From positions 83,964,515 to 84,028,514 of the forward strand of contig NC_134456.1 in assembly GCF_047948215.1 (NCBI RefSeq): DNA of 64,000 nt. Reading direction: 5' to 3'. The position numbers and the translations under genes were made by a program. Numbering within the stretch: the first letter of the stretch is position 1; the number at the start of each line of letters is the position of its first letter. Source of the DNA: Lycorma delicatula. Taxonomy: Eukaryota > Arthropoda > Insecta > Hemiptera > Fulgoridae. This document shows positions 1-12,200 of the stretch, piece after piece. The notes beneath the pieces are model-generated. The model did no database searches, had not been told where the DNA came from, and saw only the letters and a list, made by a program, of their open reading frames with translations.

Positions 1-380
1 ACAAAGTGAGTTTGCTTCATGATAATGCACCATCATACACAGCAAAATCGGTCAAGAAAATAATTGAGGTGTTCAGTAGAGAAATACTTTTACATACTCA
101 CCAGATTTGGCTCTGTCAGACTACTATTTATTTGCGATGGGACACACACTTGCTAAGTAGTGCTTCACCTCTAATGAAAATATAGGAAAATGGCTCTATG
201 ACTGGTTTGTCTCAAAAGAGCAACAGTTTTTTTGACGTGGCGTTTATAAATTGTCAGAGAGATGGGAAAAATATATAGTTAGTGATGGACAATATTTTGA
301 ATAAAATATTTTTTATAATTTTCATACAATAAAGGTGTATTTTCTATATAGAAATTCCGGTTTCATATTTACACAGCTGG
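1..380 (+). mobile_element. mariner transposase C-terminus and 3' end (decayed)
   Basis: The frame starting near base 2 reads SLLHDNAPSYTAKSVKKII, the second-Asp motif of a DD34D mariner transposase. Later pieces resemble the usual C-terminal end (SMTGLSQKSNSFFDVAF, MDNILNKIFF). Frameshifts and stops make it inactive. The transposon end is probably the segment before the (TA)n tract at 381. The rest lies left of the window. Confidence 0.75.

Positions 381-424
<44 letters not shown>
381..424. repeat. (TA)n microsatellite
   Basis: About 20 TA units directly between the mariner end and the foldback element. A second TA tract is at 1188-1215. Confidence 0.9.
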
Positions 425-428
<4 letters not shown>

Positions 429-1130
429 ACCCAAGTACAAAATTACCTTATTTTTTATTCCAAAAACACTTTCATGGGATCCTGGATCATCAGTTGTATA
501 TATGATATATTTATATAAAGTTACACATCAAACATAATTTTATTTTTTTAAATTAAAATTAAAAGATTAAAATTATAATAATATATACAAATATATATGA
601 ATTGAATTAAATAAAATAACTACATATATATAAATATAATGTCATAATTAAAAACATTTAAATTAAAATTAAATAGAAAATTTATACTATATAATCTGGC
701 CAGCCAATGTTACATTACTCAGTAAGAGTAATGTATCTGCTCACTAAGAGAAGTAATAAGTAATGTTACATTACTCCTCTTAGTGAGGAGTTACACTACC
801 CAAGAGTAATGTAACATTGGCTGGCCAGGTTACATAGTATAAATTTTCTACTTATTTTATTTTTAAATTTTATTTTATTTTTTTCAATTATGACGTCATA
901 TTTATATATATGTAGTTATTTTATTTAACTGACTTTAATGTTTTTGTATATATGACTGTAATTTAAAAAATTTTTATCTTTTAATTTAAAAAAATATGTT
1001 TCATATGTAATTCTACATAAATATATTTTATATACAACTAATGTTGCAGGATCCCATGAAAGTGCTTTTGGAATAAACAAAGATAACTGTCATTTCATTT
1101 ACTTTGTAATTCTGTACTTGGGTTGTTCAA
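425..1130. mobile_element. 0.7 kb foldback element with roughly 340-bp inverted arms
   Basis: Left end AACCACCCAAGTACAAAATT and right end AATT-GTACTTGGGTTGTT are inverted copies. The arms continue inward through GGATCC-containing segments (about 478 and 1050), AT-rich tracts, and an inner pair GGCCAGCCAATGTTACATTA (from 699) / TAATGTAACATTGGCTGGCC (ending at 827). There is no ORF, so it is a non-autonomous DNA element. The TA-rich flanks hide any target duplication. Confidence 0.8.
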
Positions 1131-1215
1131 GTTGGTTTTTTGATTATAAAAATACAATATATTGGTACAGAGGAATACGGGTCTTATACATATATATATA
1201 TATATATTATATATA

Positions 1216-2572
1216 AAATTCAGCAAGAACTTTGATTTTATGTCCTCCTGGATTTAAGAGTGATAATGAAGAAGCTTTGTTTTGCTTGCCAGAGTAGAAT
1301 AAAATATTAATGAATTATCAGCATGAAATGACTACTGGAAAAGAGATGTAAGGTCAAAAAAGCACATTAGATACTTATGGATCTACAGTCTTTTTATTTA
1401 TCCATATCAGGCCTTATAGTGGTGTGATACTGATAGCAATGTGCATAAATCTTTATTTCTATCTGAAGCAGATGCAATGAACCAGTTCTGTCTAATAAAA
1501 ACAATATGTAAAGTAATGCTTCTGCCATATTCACTATGGATACTGAGCAGTTAATAAAAATAAAAATGTTTTTTGTATTCAGCTGCATTTCTCTTAGAAG
1601 CAGCAAGCTGATGTCTTTAGTCACACCAAGAAGATATTCTATGTTTTTGATTGTTTGGGCCCTCTAGAAAATCAATATAAACAAATTGGGAAGACTTAAC
1701 ATGAAAATTATCAAGTACTGTTGTGAGAAATTTTTTAATTACAATGGGACATACCGTAATTTCTTTGGCAGTATAAATACAGGAAAAATGTTGCCATGTT
1801 ACTGACAGGTTTTAAAACAGCATCTACTTATATATTTTTTGAGTAATTTGGCTACATGTATAACAAATTAACATTGGTTAATTCGTTTCAGGCTACTGTT
1901 TTATTCACCAAAAGACAGCAGTGAGTAAAATAATTATTTAAGTAGTAATATAAAGCTATTATGATAAATAATTTATGATTAAATAATACATACATCTATG
2001 ATTATTGTAATAAACTTTATCATCATTTACATAGCAAATTATAAATGAAATGATTACAAAATATAATGTAATACAATGAAGGGCACCTCACATTTTCATT
2101 ATTCATGATATAAAATGTAAAGGAATTTTGTTAATAAATTTATTCAAGACGCATTATTATAACTAAATGTAGCTAAGAAATATAATAAATAAATGTTCAC
2201 ATAAAAGTACATTCTTTATTTTGAATAGAAAACATTACCAATGTTAAATATTATCATCATTATCAATATAAAATTTTATTTGAATTTAATCAAAGAGTTT
2301 ATTATAAATATTTAATCTTGATTTAATATGAAAGTAATATTATTTTTCTTTTTTTTAGTGCATCTTTAAATATATTTGTATTGGAAAATTTTTTCATAAG
2401 TTAAATAAATAAAAGTATATTTAAAATATAAAAAAAAATTAATTTTTTTTTAATAATATTTAATATAATATTTTGTTATTATTTCTTATACTTTTTTTTA
2501 TGTACATATATTTTCCAAGTAACTATACTTATATTCTATAAGTTTTTGTTAAATTAAATTCCAATGGCATCA
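1216..2572. other. AT-rich sequence, nothing recognised
   Basis: No open frame here resembles a known protein. The stretch is AT-rich with many short homopolymers. It may be an intron of DUS3L if the final exon lies further left. Confidence 0.5.
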
Positions 2573-2902
2573 AGGGGATGTGTCAATGCGTCTTGACTCT
2601 TTTTGCTTTTTGTGAAAACTTTATTGTCAAAAAACAACAAGGGAACACAACAGAATTTGTAAAAAAAAAAGTATGTTTTGCATATTTTAGTATGAGATTA
2701 GGAGACCAAAACAAATCGTGGGCACCTTTAGGTTTGTTTAGTCTATGTTACGACCTATCCCAGTGGTCACAAAGAAGAAAAAACAGCCAGTTGGAGTGCA
2801 TACACGGTTTGGAGGGAACCAACAAATCACCATACAATGATTGTTCCTTTTGTTCATAATACAGGATGCAATTTTCTAAAAATCCGATGTGGACCCCACA
2901 TG

Positions 2903-3596
2903 ACTTCCTTGAACGCCTATTAAATTGCATATACACATTTTTTTAAATGAAAAGTACATACAATTTTATTTCATTAATAACTTCTGATGTTTTTTCTTAA
3001 TTTTTTATTGTTATTATTGAATTATTATTTATTGTAAAACCTTTTTTACAATCAGAGGTTAATAATTATTAATAAATCAATATATTCAAATTAAAGAAAA
3101 ATAAAGAGTTAAAAAAAAGAAAATAAAGTCGGACTGGAACCGATGTGCCTTCTCCTTGTAAGATCCAAATATTTCATTAATTAAAATTTTATTTGGCTGT
3201 AACTCTGGAACCAATGAAATTAAGTACCACTTATGATATATCATTGAAAATCTCTCAATGAGGGCTTATTACTACAGTTAAGAAAAAGTCCAAAATCCAA
3301 ATATTATTTGGATTTTGGGCTTTTTGGACACTTTTGGTTTAGTTGATTGCAATCAAATCAAAAGGGGAGGAGCACAACTAATTGTTACAACAGTCCTAAA
3401 TCCAAAATTTCAACATCCTACTGCTAATTGTGTTATTGTGTTGAGTTATGCGAGATACATATGTACATACATACAGATGTCATACCAAAACTAGTAAAAA
3501 TGAATTCAGGGATGGCCAAAATGGATATTTCTGTTGAAATCTGAAAACCGAAATTTTTCACGACCACAATACTTCCTTTACTTTGTACAAGGAAGT
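2903..3596. mobile_element. MITE-like element with ACTTCCTTG termini, copy 1
   Basis: The ends are ACTTCCTTG at the left and GTACAAGGAAGT at the right, inverted. Near the centre is a perfect short palindrome, CCAAAATCCAAAT-ATTTGGATTTTGG (from about 3290). No protein is encoded. A second copy in opposite orientation is at 62749-63402, with the same internal order throughout. Confidence 0.75.
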
Positions 3597-3679
3597 AGAA
3601 AACAGGAAGGTCATGTTTTACCCAAAATTTCAATCACCTAAACATCCTGTACCTCACTGATCTTAAATACCTGTTTATT

Positions 3680-5230
3680 CAGCACCAAATAAATTAAATG
3701 ATATATGTGATGAAGGAGAAATGGTTTCACGGGCCTGTGATAATGAACTGAATGATGAAAATTATGATAATGATTCTGTACGTAATAAACCAAAACTGTT
3801 CAGCCAATCTGAATTAAATAATTTGCTAAGTGACTTAAACCTTCCTAAGGATTTCACTGAACTTTAAGGCTTAATGTTGACCGAAAACATTTGTTAGCTT
3901 CTGGCGCTACTTTTTATTGGTTTAGGAACAAAGAGAAAGACTTTGTTCAATGTTTTTCATGAGGATGCATTATTTACTGTAATGATGTACCTTTTCTTTT
4001 CTTTTTCTGTTTAGCTTCCAGAACCACCATAAGGTATTACTTCAGAGATTAAATGAGAATGAATGATTATATGTATGAATGTAAATGAAGTGCAGTCCTG
4101 CACAGTCTCAGGTCACCATTCCTGAGATGTGTGGTTAATTGAAACCCAACCACCAAAGAACACCAGTACCCACAATCTAGTATTCAAACTGAATAAAAGT
4201 AACTGCCTTTACTGGACTCATGTAACAATCCCACATTTACTCCAATGTTTTTGATTTGTGACTGTTCACTGATGCATTGAAAATGTCAAAGTAAGAATGT
4301 TCTTCCTCATCTGTGAAGCATTATTCATTTGAAAGAGTGTTATGAAAATCTGGAGTTACTTTTAACTAAACTTTGGTGTAAGGATCAATTTGTGGCAATT
4401 TAAAGGTACTTCTTTTTACTTGGGAAGTCCTGACCGTTGTCAGGAGGAGGAAGATACCTTCCTCCTTGTGACAATCCTGGTCGCCAAACCAACCCTTTAC
4501 ACTATGTTTAGATAGTCTAAAAGACCCTTTAACCTTAACATAACATAAAACAGTCATCAATTTAGTTTTTGTCAGGATGTCATTGATGCAAATGCCTTGG
4601 CATATATTTCTATCAGTGTATTTACACAACCAAGACAACACAGCAGTTATAACAAATATCCATTTTTTTTTTTGTGTGAGTGGGTTAGTTGTGATAGAAA
4701 GCAGCACTATAATAAAAAAGAATGGCCACCTACACTAACTAAAAGTTAATATGAAAAACTTTGAATGAGAAAATTTAGTAGTGCCAAGCAAAGTTTTGCT
4801 TCTCTTACATATTAAACTGGGCTTGTTAATGAAGCAATTAATGAAGACTTTAAAAAATATAGTTCCAAATATCTTTGCAGTAATTTTCCAAGTTTATCAG
4901 AAACAAAGGTAAAGGAGGGTGTTTTTTCTGGGCTGGATATAAGGAAGCTTATGAAAAATGAAATATTTTAATCTAAAATGGAGGAAGCAGAAAAACAAGC
5001 TTGGAAAGCCTTCATGGATAAAGTTATAAAGTTTCTTGGCAACAAATAACATGAATATTATAAAAATATTATATAAAATATGTCAGAAGAATTAAAAAAT
5101 TTAGGTTGTAAAATGAGCCTAAAGGTGCATTTCCTAAATTCACTCCTAGATTACTTACCCAAAAATCTTGGTGCAGTTAAGTGATGATGAGAAGAGGGAA
5201 AGATTCCAGGGGGGAAAATACATAAGAATC
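3680..5230 (+). pseudogene. relic of an arthropod repeat-associated protein gene, split by a SINE
   Basis: Broken frames on the plus strand read KPKLFSQSELNNLLSDLNLP, then FYWFRNKEKDFVQCF. After the SINE come YENLELLLTKLWCKDQ, then GLVNEAINEDFKKYSSKYL, VKEGVFSGLDIRKLM and KMSLKVHFLNSLLDYLPKNL. I recognise this order of motifs from a multicopy protein family of arthropod genomes that carries no established function and behaves like a transposon product. Many stops and frameshifts make it inactive. The family assignment is from memory of such proteins, not from a search. Confidence 0.55.
3994..4225 (-). mobile_element. SINE family 1 copy (truncated at its tRNA end)
   Basis: The sequence matches the copy at 51827-52126 from the tail (CTTTTTCTGTTTAGC) through CCTGAGATGTGTGGTTAATT to GAACACC and beyond, but lacks the tRNA-like head. 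It interrupts the 3.7-5.2 kb relic. It is more diverged than the other copies. Confidence 0.75.
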
Positions 5231-5259
5231 AGCTATCAAATTGAAAACAATTTTTTGAT

Positions 5260-6062
5260 TGTTAAAAAATCAGTGTTATTAAAGAAAAATGAGAAGAGAA
5301 AGTAGCATCAGCAATAGAGATTTCTTTGGTTGAGCTGGCTAGAATGGTATGGAAAGTTTCAGAGGTGAAGAATACATAAATGAATGGATGAAATATGATA
5401 AAATATGACCATGAATTTGACTAAATTGATTATAGGAAAACTAGTGAGGAAAAAGTAAAAAATATGTGCAACACAATAAAGATAGCAATGCACAGACTAT
5501 ATATGCATATACATATTTCATTTTCCACAAGAATTTTACAACTGCGATGTTCAACCAATGCATTAGTAACAACTTTGCTATCCCTCTTCATAGAACAGTA
5601 TCCCCTATGAATGAACATGTCGGTATTTTGGTCTTAAGTGTAAACAACAAAATGTTGTCGTTCAACAGAAGCAGTATTTAAACTTAGAAAGCTTTTTAAA
5701 TAAGATATTTAATTTGGAGGTACATTATATTTGTTGCTTAATTCTAAGGCTAACTTTTTGATAAAGTTGAACGATCAGCATGATTATTGCTATATTTTAC
5801 TCTTTATATAATTATTTAGGTAGCTAACATGGATAAATCACTAAATATTAGGTGAACAAACATGGCATAATATGATACTCCCTGCAAATAATGAAATATG
5901 ACAAAAATCTTAATGTGACTATTGTTTAGAGATTGTATTGATATACCTAAAAAAAATAATTTTATAAAAGAAGTTTACATAACAAAACTCATTATTACTT
6001 GATATCAATAATGATTAGATAAATCAATATAATGTAAGTGTCAATCTGTGCATTTTCCTTAC
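5260..6062. other. intronic AT-rich sequence, nothing recognised
   Basis: This lies downstream of DUS3L exon 9 in gene direction and should be intron. No motif or repeat was identified. Confidence 0.5.
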
Positions 6063-6236
6063 CTTTGTATCAGTTCCCCAGTGGTCAAGCCCATAATTAA
6101 CGTACTTTTTCAACATATCAAATCGTTCAGTACTTGATATGTCCCACAATCGTTGCTCTTTAATTTCAGTGAAAATCCATGGTTTAATCAGAGCACCTCT
6201 ACCAATCATAATACCAGAGACAGATGGATACTTTTC
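6063..6236 (-). CDS. DUS3L: DUS3L exon 9 (last in window)
   Basis: A 174-nt phase-0 exon with acceptor TTGACAG and donor GTAAGG. It encodes [20 protein letters not shown], then [16 protein letters not shown] and HWGTDTK. No further DUS3L exon could be found between 1 and 6062 on the minus strand, so the remaining C-terminal exon or exons probably lie outside the window. Confidence 0.96.
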
Positions 6237-9200
6237 CTGTCAAAAAGTAATTAAATAAATATATGCTTTAGAAAAGAAAAGTGCAAGGTAATACATCCAG
6301 TGGAACTATTCTGTTCAAAGCTGAAGGAATGTTGATGGATTAAATTACCAAGAACTTATAACTATTAAGTATGGGCACTATTGCATACAAAAATTAAAAA
6401 TTTTACATGAAATAACTTCGTAAATGCATTTATTTATGGATCAAAAATATATATTAGATCCTGTTAAGGCTGGGCATTACATCAAATGCCACAAATGTTA
6501 CATACCATATCATTCACAAGCCTTAGGTTTGAGATCAATTACTCTTAATAATTGTAACAAAAATTATATACAGAGCACTAGAAAAGTAACTATACTCCTA
6601 TATAAACATGATTATATGTTGATGGACTGCATTTCTTGTACTATGATAATATTACTGCAAGGGTTGGTAATCGTGCATTACGTGCAGTGTTTCCAGTCAG
6701 GCTGGTGATCTTGAGGTGAGAAGGTGGGTTTAGTTTTTTGTTGTTCATCATGTGTTTGTTGTTTTGAACAATTGAAACCAAGTCTTTCCCACTGCACTCA
6801 AAAGGGATTAACTTTAGCACAGTGAATACTTCACATTAAGTATGTTTTAAAACATACTTACATACAGTTGAAAAACATTGGTTTTTCAACTGAACACCAG
6901 GCAGTTTGTTAGAAACTTATTCTCATCCCAAATAACAAAGTGAAAGTGGTTCAAACATTACTGACCACAAACTGTAGAAAGTGAATTCAATACTGTGAAT
7001 GGTTTCAACAGTTTTTAGCAGACAATTTCAATGGACTATTTCTCTATATCGATGAGGCATGGTTCCATTTATCAGGGTATGTCCACGCACAAAACTTATG
7101 TTTATGGTCTGTCAACAACCAACATGCCTTACATGAAACTTCTCTACATGACAGTTAGACTGATGTGTGGATTACAATATCAGGAGAATAGTTGGTCCAT
7201 TATTTTTCACAGAAACAATAAATTCATCTCATAATTGTGAAATAATTCAACAGTTTATGGAGGAGCTAACCAAAGATAAGATTAATAGCCTTGTTCTCTG
7301 ATCTTAAGGTCTCTGGATTTTTACTTCTGGAGTTTTGCAAAAAGTAATGTTTATCAAGGAAACCCCCATAGCTTCCAAAACTTCAGACTGCTATTTGTGA
7401 TTCTTTTGCTTGATGACTTAATTCATCGCAGAAGCTCTGAAGCTTATTGGGAGAATTGGAAGTGGAACTTTGTATTGTACTGAAAAAATCCAATGTCTGA
7501 CGAGGATTTGAACCCAAGTCCGCTGGATGAAAAGTCGACACATTACTCCTCTACCATGGAGATTTCATCAAGAACATTCCATATGAATAACCTATGAGAG
7601 TCTTCAAAAACAAGAGGCTACATCCGCAAATATATCTGGTTGTTCATTGCACTTTACATTTACATAAATACATGTGCATTTAAAAGTTGAATCGCAAAAT
7701 ATAAATACAGTGAAACTTCCCAATAATGAACTCCTCTTAATACTGGAGACTTTTAGATTCCCCAGCAGTTTTATGGTATTAATGGATAAATGGCAGGTTT
7801 ATTATAGTGGTATTAATAGATAAATACATCTCAATGGATAACAGACCTTCTAAGTAATGTACACGAACAATGAATTTATCTATAAAAACTGTCCAATCAG
7901 TTCTGAAAAATGAACAGCAGGGATAAAAATTGTAATTTTTATTTTTTATTTTATACTCAGAGTGACTGATTTGTTTATCTGTTGTGAATTGCATCACTTC
8001 CTGCCAAGATGTTAATGTTATGAAATCAATCAATTCATCATCAGTTGCTATGCAAGTGTAAACTGTACATTGAACAAGTGTAATACTTTTTTTACAGTAT
8101 AGTACTGTATTTTTTCTTATAATACATTAGAATTTATTGAATACATTATTACAATTTATATTTCCCAAATACTACTGCAGTATGTCAGCCATTTGATCAG
8201 GGAATCATTCAGAACTTTAAAATTCAGTACAGAAAAAAATTATGGTACTTAGTAGGAGTATTTTTGTGTACTTATAAGTTACGGACAATGATAAGCTTTC
8301 AAAGAGCATTAGTGTGTTGGATGCAATTTTATAAATTTGTATCACTATAAAGCAAGTTACTAGTATGACAGTGAGAAATTGTTTTGTAAAAGCTGGTATT
8401 AAATCTCAGAAACTTTAATTTTGACAATGAAAATCTTACTGAACCAAATGAAAATTCTGTGAGGCAGAGTGAATTACAAGAACTTATTAAACCATTTGGA
8501 AACTACAAAGAGTACCTTAATACTGATAATGCGCTCAACACAAAGGATGTATTGACTGACATCTGTGGTCTTGTTGCTGCCGCTGACTTGACTACTTCCA
8601 AAACTAATGACAATGATTCTTGACGATGGTGATAATAACAATGAACCTTGATTTACCATCACATGAAAGGAAGCACAAGAAGTTAAAAAATTAAAGTAAT
8701 ATTTCTTACAAAAAGGATACCAGAAGGTGTTGTTTTATTATCTAAATGCAGTCGCTTATTGAAAAAAATATGTACCAAAATTTAGTTCAAACTAAAATAG
8801 ACAGTTGTCTTAAACCATCCATGTATAAATAAATTGTAAGTTATTTGTACTTGTTTTTTATTTTGATGTATACATTATTTTTTGTACATGTGTTTTGATT
8901 AATATTCTTGTATACCGTAGCTTCTTTAATACTTTTGTAGCTTAAATTACTTTTATTCCATTTTAGTATAGCACAGTAATTTTATAGATTGATTACAGCA
9001 GTACAGTATTATTATTTTTTAATTCAAATATGAACATAGAAGACTATTTTGTTTTCCTAAAAACAATTAAAAAAAAGCTTCAATTTTACAGTCGTTTTAA
9101 TTAAATTTTTTTTTCATTTTAATTTACATGAAATAAATACACAATACTGTTGTCCTATTCAAAGTATTTTTTCTGTAAAATAACTGAACATAATGCTGTA

Positions 9201-12200
9201 TTTGCATTTTCCTGAATAGAGGATGCCTCTAAAAAATGGACAGATAGTTGTTCCTGAACTGTTCTGATGTTGGGAAATTTTACTATACGTATATTAAGAC
9301 CAACCATAATAGTTTTCAAGTAATACTCAAAAATTACATAACCATTCTTAAGAATAACCAGATCTCATACTGAGGTGAGTAAGTAATGAAATGGATTCTT
9401 GTAAATTTTCTATGAAAACTGGCAAGTTTGCACTGAGATTGATATTTATGTATTTTTGTTGGTAGTTATTTACTGCAACCTGGACAATATTTTTAATAAA
9501 ATACATATATATAAAGTTCTTTTTGTGGCACACTTGCCTTTACCTACAAAATGCTAGTATAATCAAAATTGAAGAAAATGAATGAAAAAAATTTATGTAA
9601 TATGATAAAAGATTAATCTTTTTCCTCCAACTGACACTACAGAAACAATAAAATATACTGTGGAATGATCTTGTAGCAGAGCAATCCCTTTATTTTTTAA
9701 TTTATTCTAAAAAAACTTTCTTTAGATGTCACCATAAACCACAGAAGATTTGTATATATGCACACGCTATTTTTTTAATATTTTAAAACTATATAGTAGG
9801 CTATTCTGACCTAATTCTGGCGAATATTTTTGTTTAAAGTTGTGATTTATGAGTATTGAAATTAACAGATGTATTGAATATGATAATTCCTGAATTGTTT
9901 GATTCTAGAGTTAATCAGAGAGATGAAACAACAGGTAAATGAAAAAGTGATATTAACTTTTCTGATTCTGTTACATAAACAAGAATCACTATTGTTTAAA
10001 TATTCAAAAATATAAAAAGTCTTCAATGACTAGGTTTTATAAAAATTTGATTTATTATTTTTTTTTTTTAATACTGTTACACAATAATGTTCATTTTTCA
10101 CAATTTATAAGTAACTGAATTTTAAGAAATTGTATGTGAAATAGTGGATGTATGTTTTAAAATATAATTCAACCAAACAAGAAGCTACCCAATTTAAAGA
10201 AAAATAATGGGTTGTATTTAATGTAATTAGTTATAAATATTACAATTATTTATGTAAAACAATACTGAGATCAAATTTTTTTATAACAAATTGTGAAAAT
10301 GTCCACCATTTTCATCAATGCAAGCAAACCTTTAACTAACATCTTTTTCATATTCTGTGCAACTTTTTGAAGTGTAGCGCTTTCAATTTCTTGTAATTTT
10401 TGAGTTTTCTTTGGCTTTCCATTCTTCAATGTGTGTGTGTGCGCACACACACGTGCGGGTTATTTTTGAATACACAACCTTCTAGATATCCCCAGAAAAA
10501 AAATTTGTGAGAAAAAGATCAAGTGACCTAGTTGGCTATAAGCCAGTCGATATTACTCTTTCATCAAAGAAATTTCTCAAACGTTCCACTATTGCTCTTG
10601 CCATGTGACATGTGGCCCCATCTTGTTGAAACCACTCTTCATCTCTTTAATTCTATTAAATCTCTTTCATTTAATTTTAAATTTGCAATACATTTGTTAT
10701 AATTTCTTTGTAGAGGTCTGCATTAAGAATATTTTCAAAGAATATGGAGCCAGTTATTCTTGGGGCCTGGAAATTGCACACCACAACAAGTTTTCTGTGG
10801 GTGTAGAGTTTTGGATGGATGATGTGAGGATTGCTGGAGCTCCAGTAGTGATCATTCCTACTATTAATGTAACCACTCAAATGAAATCAAGCCTCACCTG
10901 AAAAAATATATTATCCAACACTTTAATGCTCTTCCAAACAAACTGATTTAACCATTGACAAGAGTGGAGTCTAGCAGCACAATCAACTGGGTGTAATTCA
11001 TGAATTTGGTATGGCTTTAAGATAAGCAGCCAGGTAGCTTTAAAGGCACTATACAGAGATACTCCCTCCTGAGGCACAAGTTTTCATAATTAGCTGTTAG
11101 GCAAGTTTACAAAAGCTTACCCTAGCTTTAATTTCTCATCGTTAAGTACTGAACATGTCTGTCAATGTCTCTGATTGCAAAGAGAACCAGTCCCTCTGTA
11201 TATCTTTATTAAATGATGAATCCTCAATATTTCTTTATTAAATGATTAATTAAAGATCTATTTTATTCTTGCCACCACATAATAAAACACCAAATAAGTA
11301 ATAATAAACATAATGATTAATCTGATTTATATAATTTGAGTGGTATTTATAAAATTGAATGTAATGACTGTGATCATATTTATACAGGAAAGACCACAAG
11401 ATCATTTAAGGCTAGATTCTGGGAACATTTTAGAAATTACAAAAAAGGTAAACTGGATTTCTCTAATGTATCTGATCATCTGATTACGAATAAACATACA
11501 ATATCTGATAGTAAGAAAAATTTAAAAATACTGGAAATTAATATGAATAAAAACAGTACGGGATTAGAAATTTTAGAAAGATACTATATATATATATATA
11601 AACATAAAAATAAATTTAATATGATCAACTTTCAGATAAAATTATGAGGATGACAGTATTTTGAAAGCTGCAGTAAGATGGCACCACCATCTACTTTGAT
11701 AGTGATGTATAATTTAATGTATTTCAATCAGTATAGTAAAGTAAGTTCAGTTAAGTGGACAACATACATAATTTGTTTACTTAAAATTATTTTTATTTGA
11801 TTTTATGCCTTGATGTCATATTTTTACATAATTAAAAATTTTTACAATTTAATTTTAATTGATTTTTCATATATTTAAATTTTGTTTTAATTTTTAATTT
11901 AACTGAATAAAAGTTTAAAATAGAAAGAATAAAAAAATTAAAGGTTTTAAATTTTAAATAAAATGGATAAATGCATCACGGGTTACATTTTACGAAGTTT
12001 GTAATGTAATTTGAGATGAATACATATGCAGCTGATGATGCGAGTAAATCACAAAAGTGCTCCTGCATATATAGTGGAATAAGGTAAGTCATCCTACTTT
12101 ACTTTTTCTGTACTTTGGTTGATCTATCTAATAATATAACTCTCTCTCTCACTATAAACTCTCTTATAAACCACCAGATACAAACATATAAAGTAAGATT

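Noticed and set aside
2578..2936. Overlapping open frames on both strands near the first MITE
   Set aside because: Neither frame resembles a known protein, and the region borders a repeat end.
4366..4707. A 113-residue minus-strand open frame
   Set aside because: It is antisense to the better supported plus-strand relic (YENLELLLTKLW) and has no family resemblance.
1..6062. Missing C-terminal exon of DUS3L
   Set aside because: No minus-strand frame with splice borders resembles the conserved C-terminal region, so it is assumed to lie outside the window.
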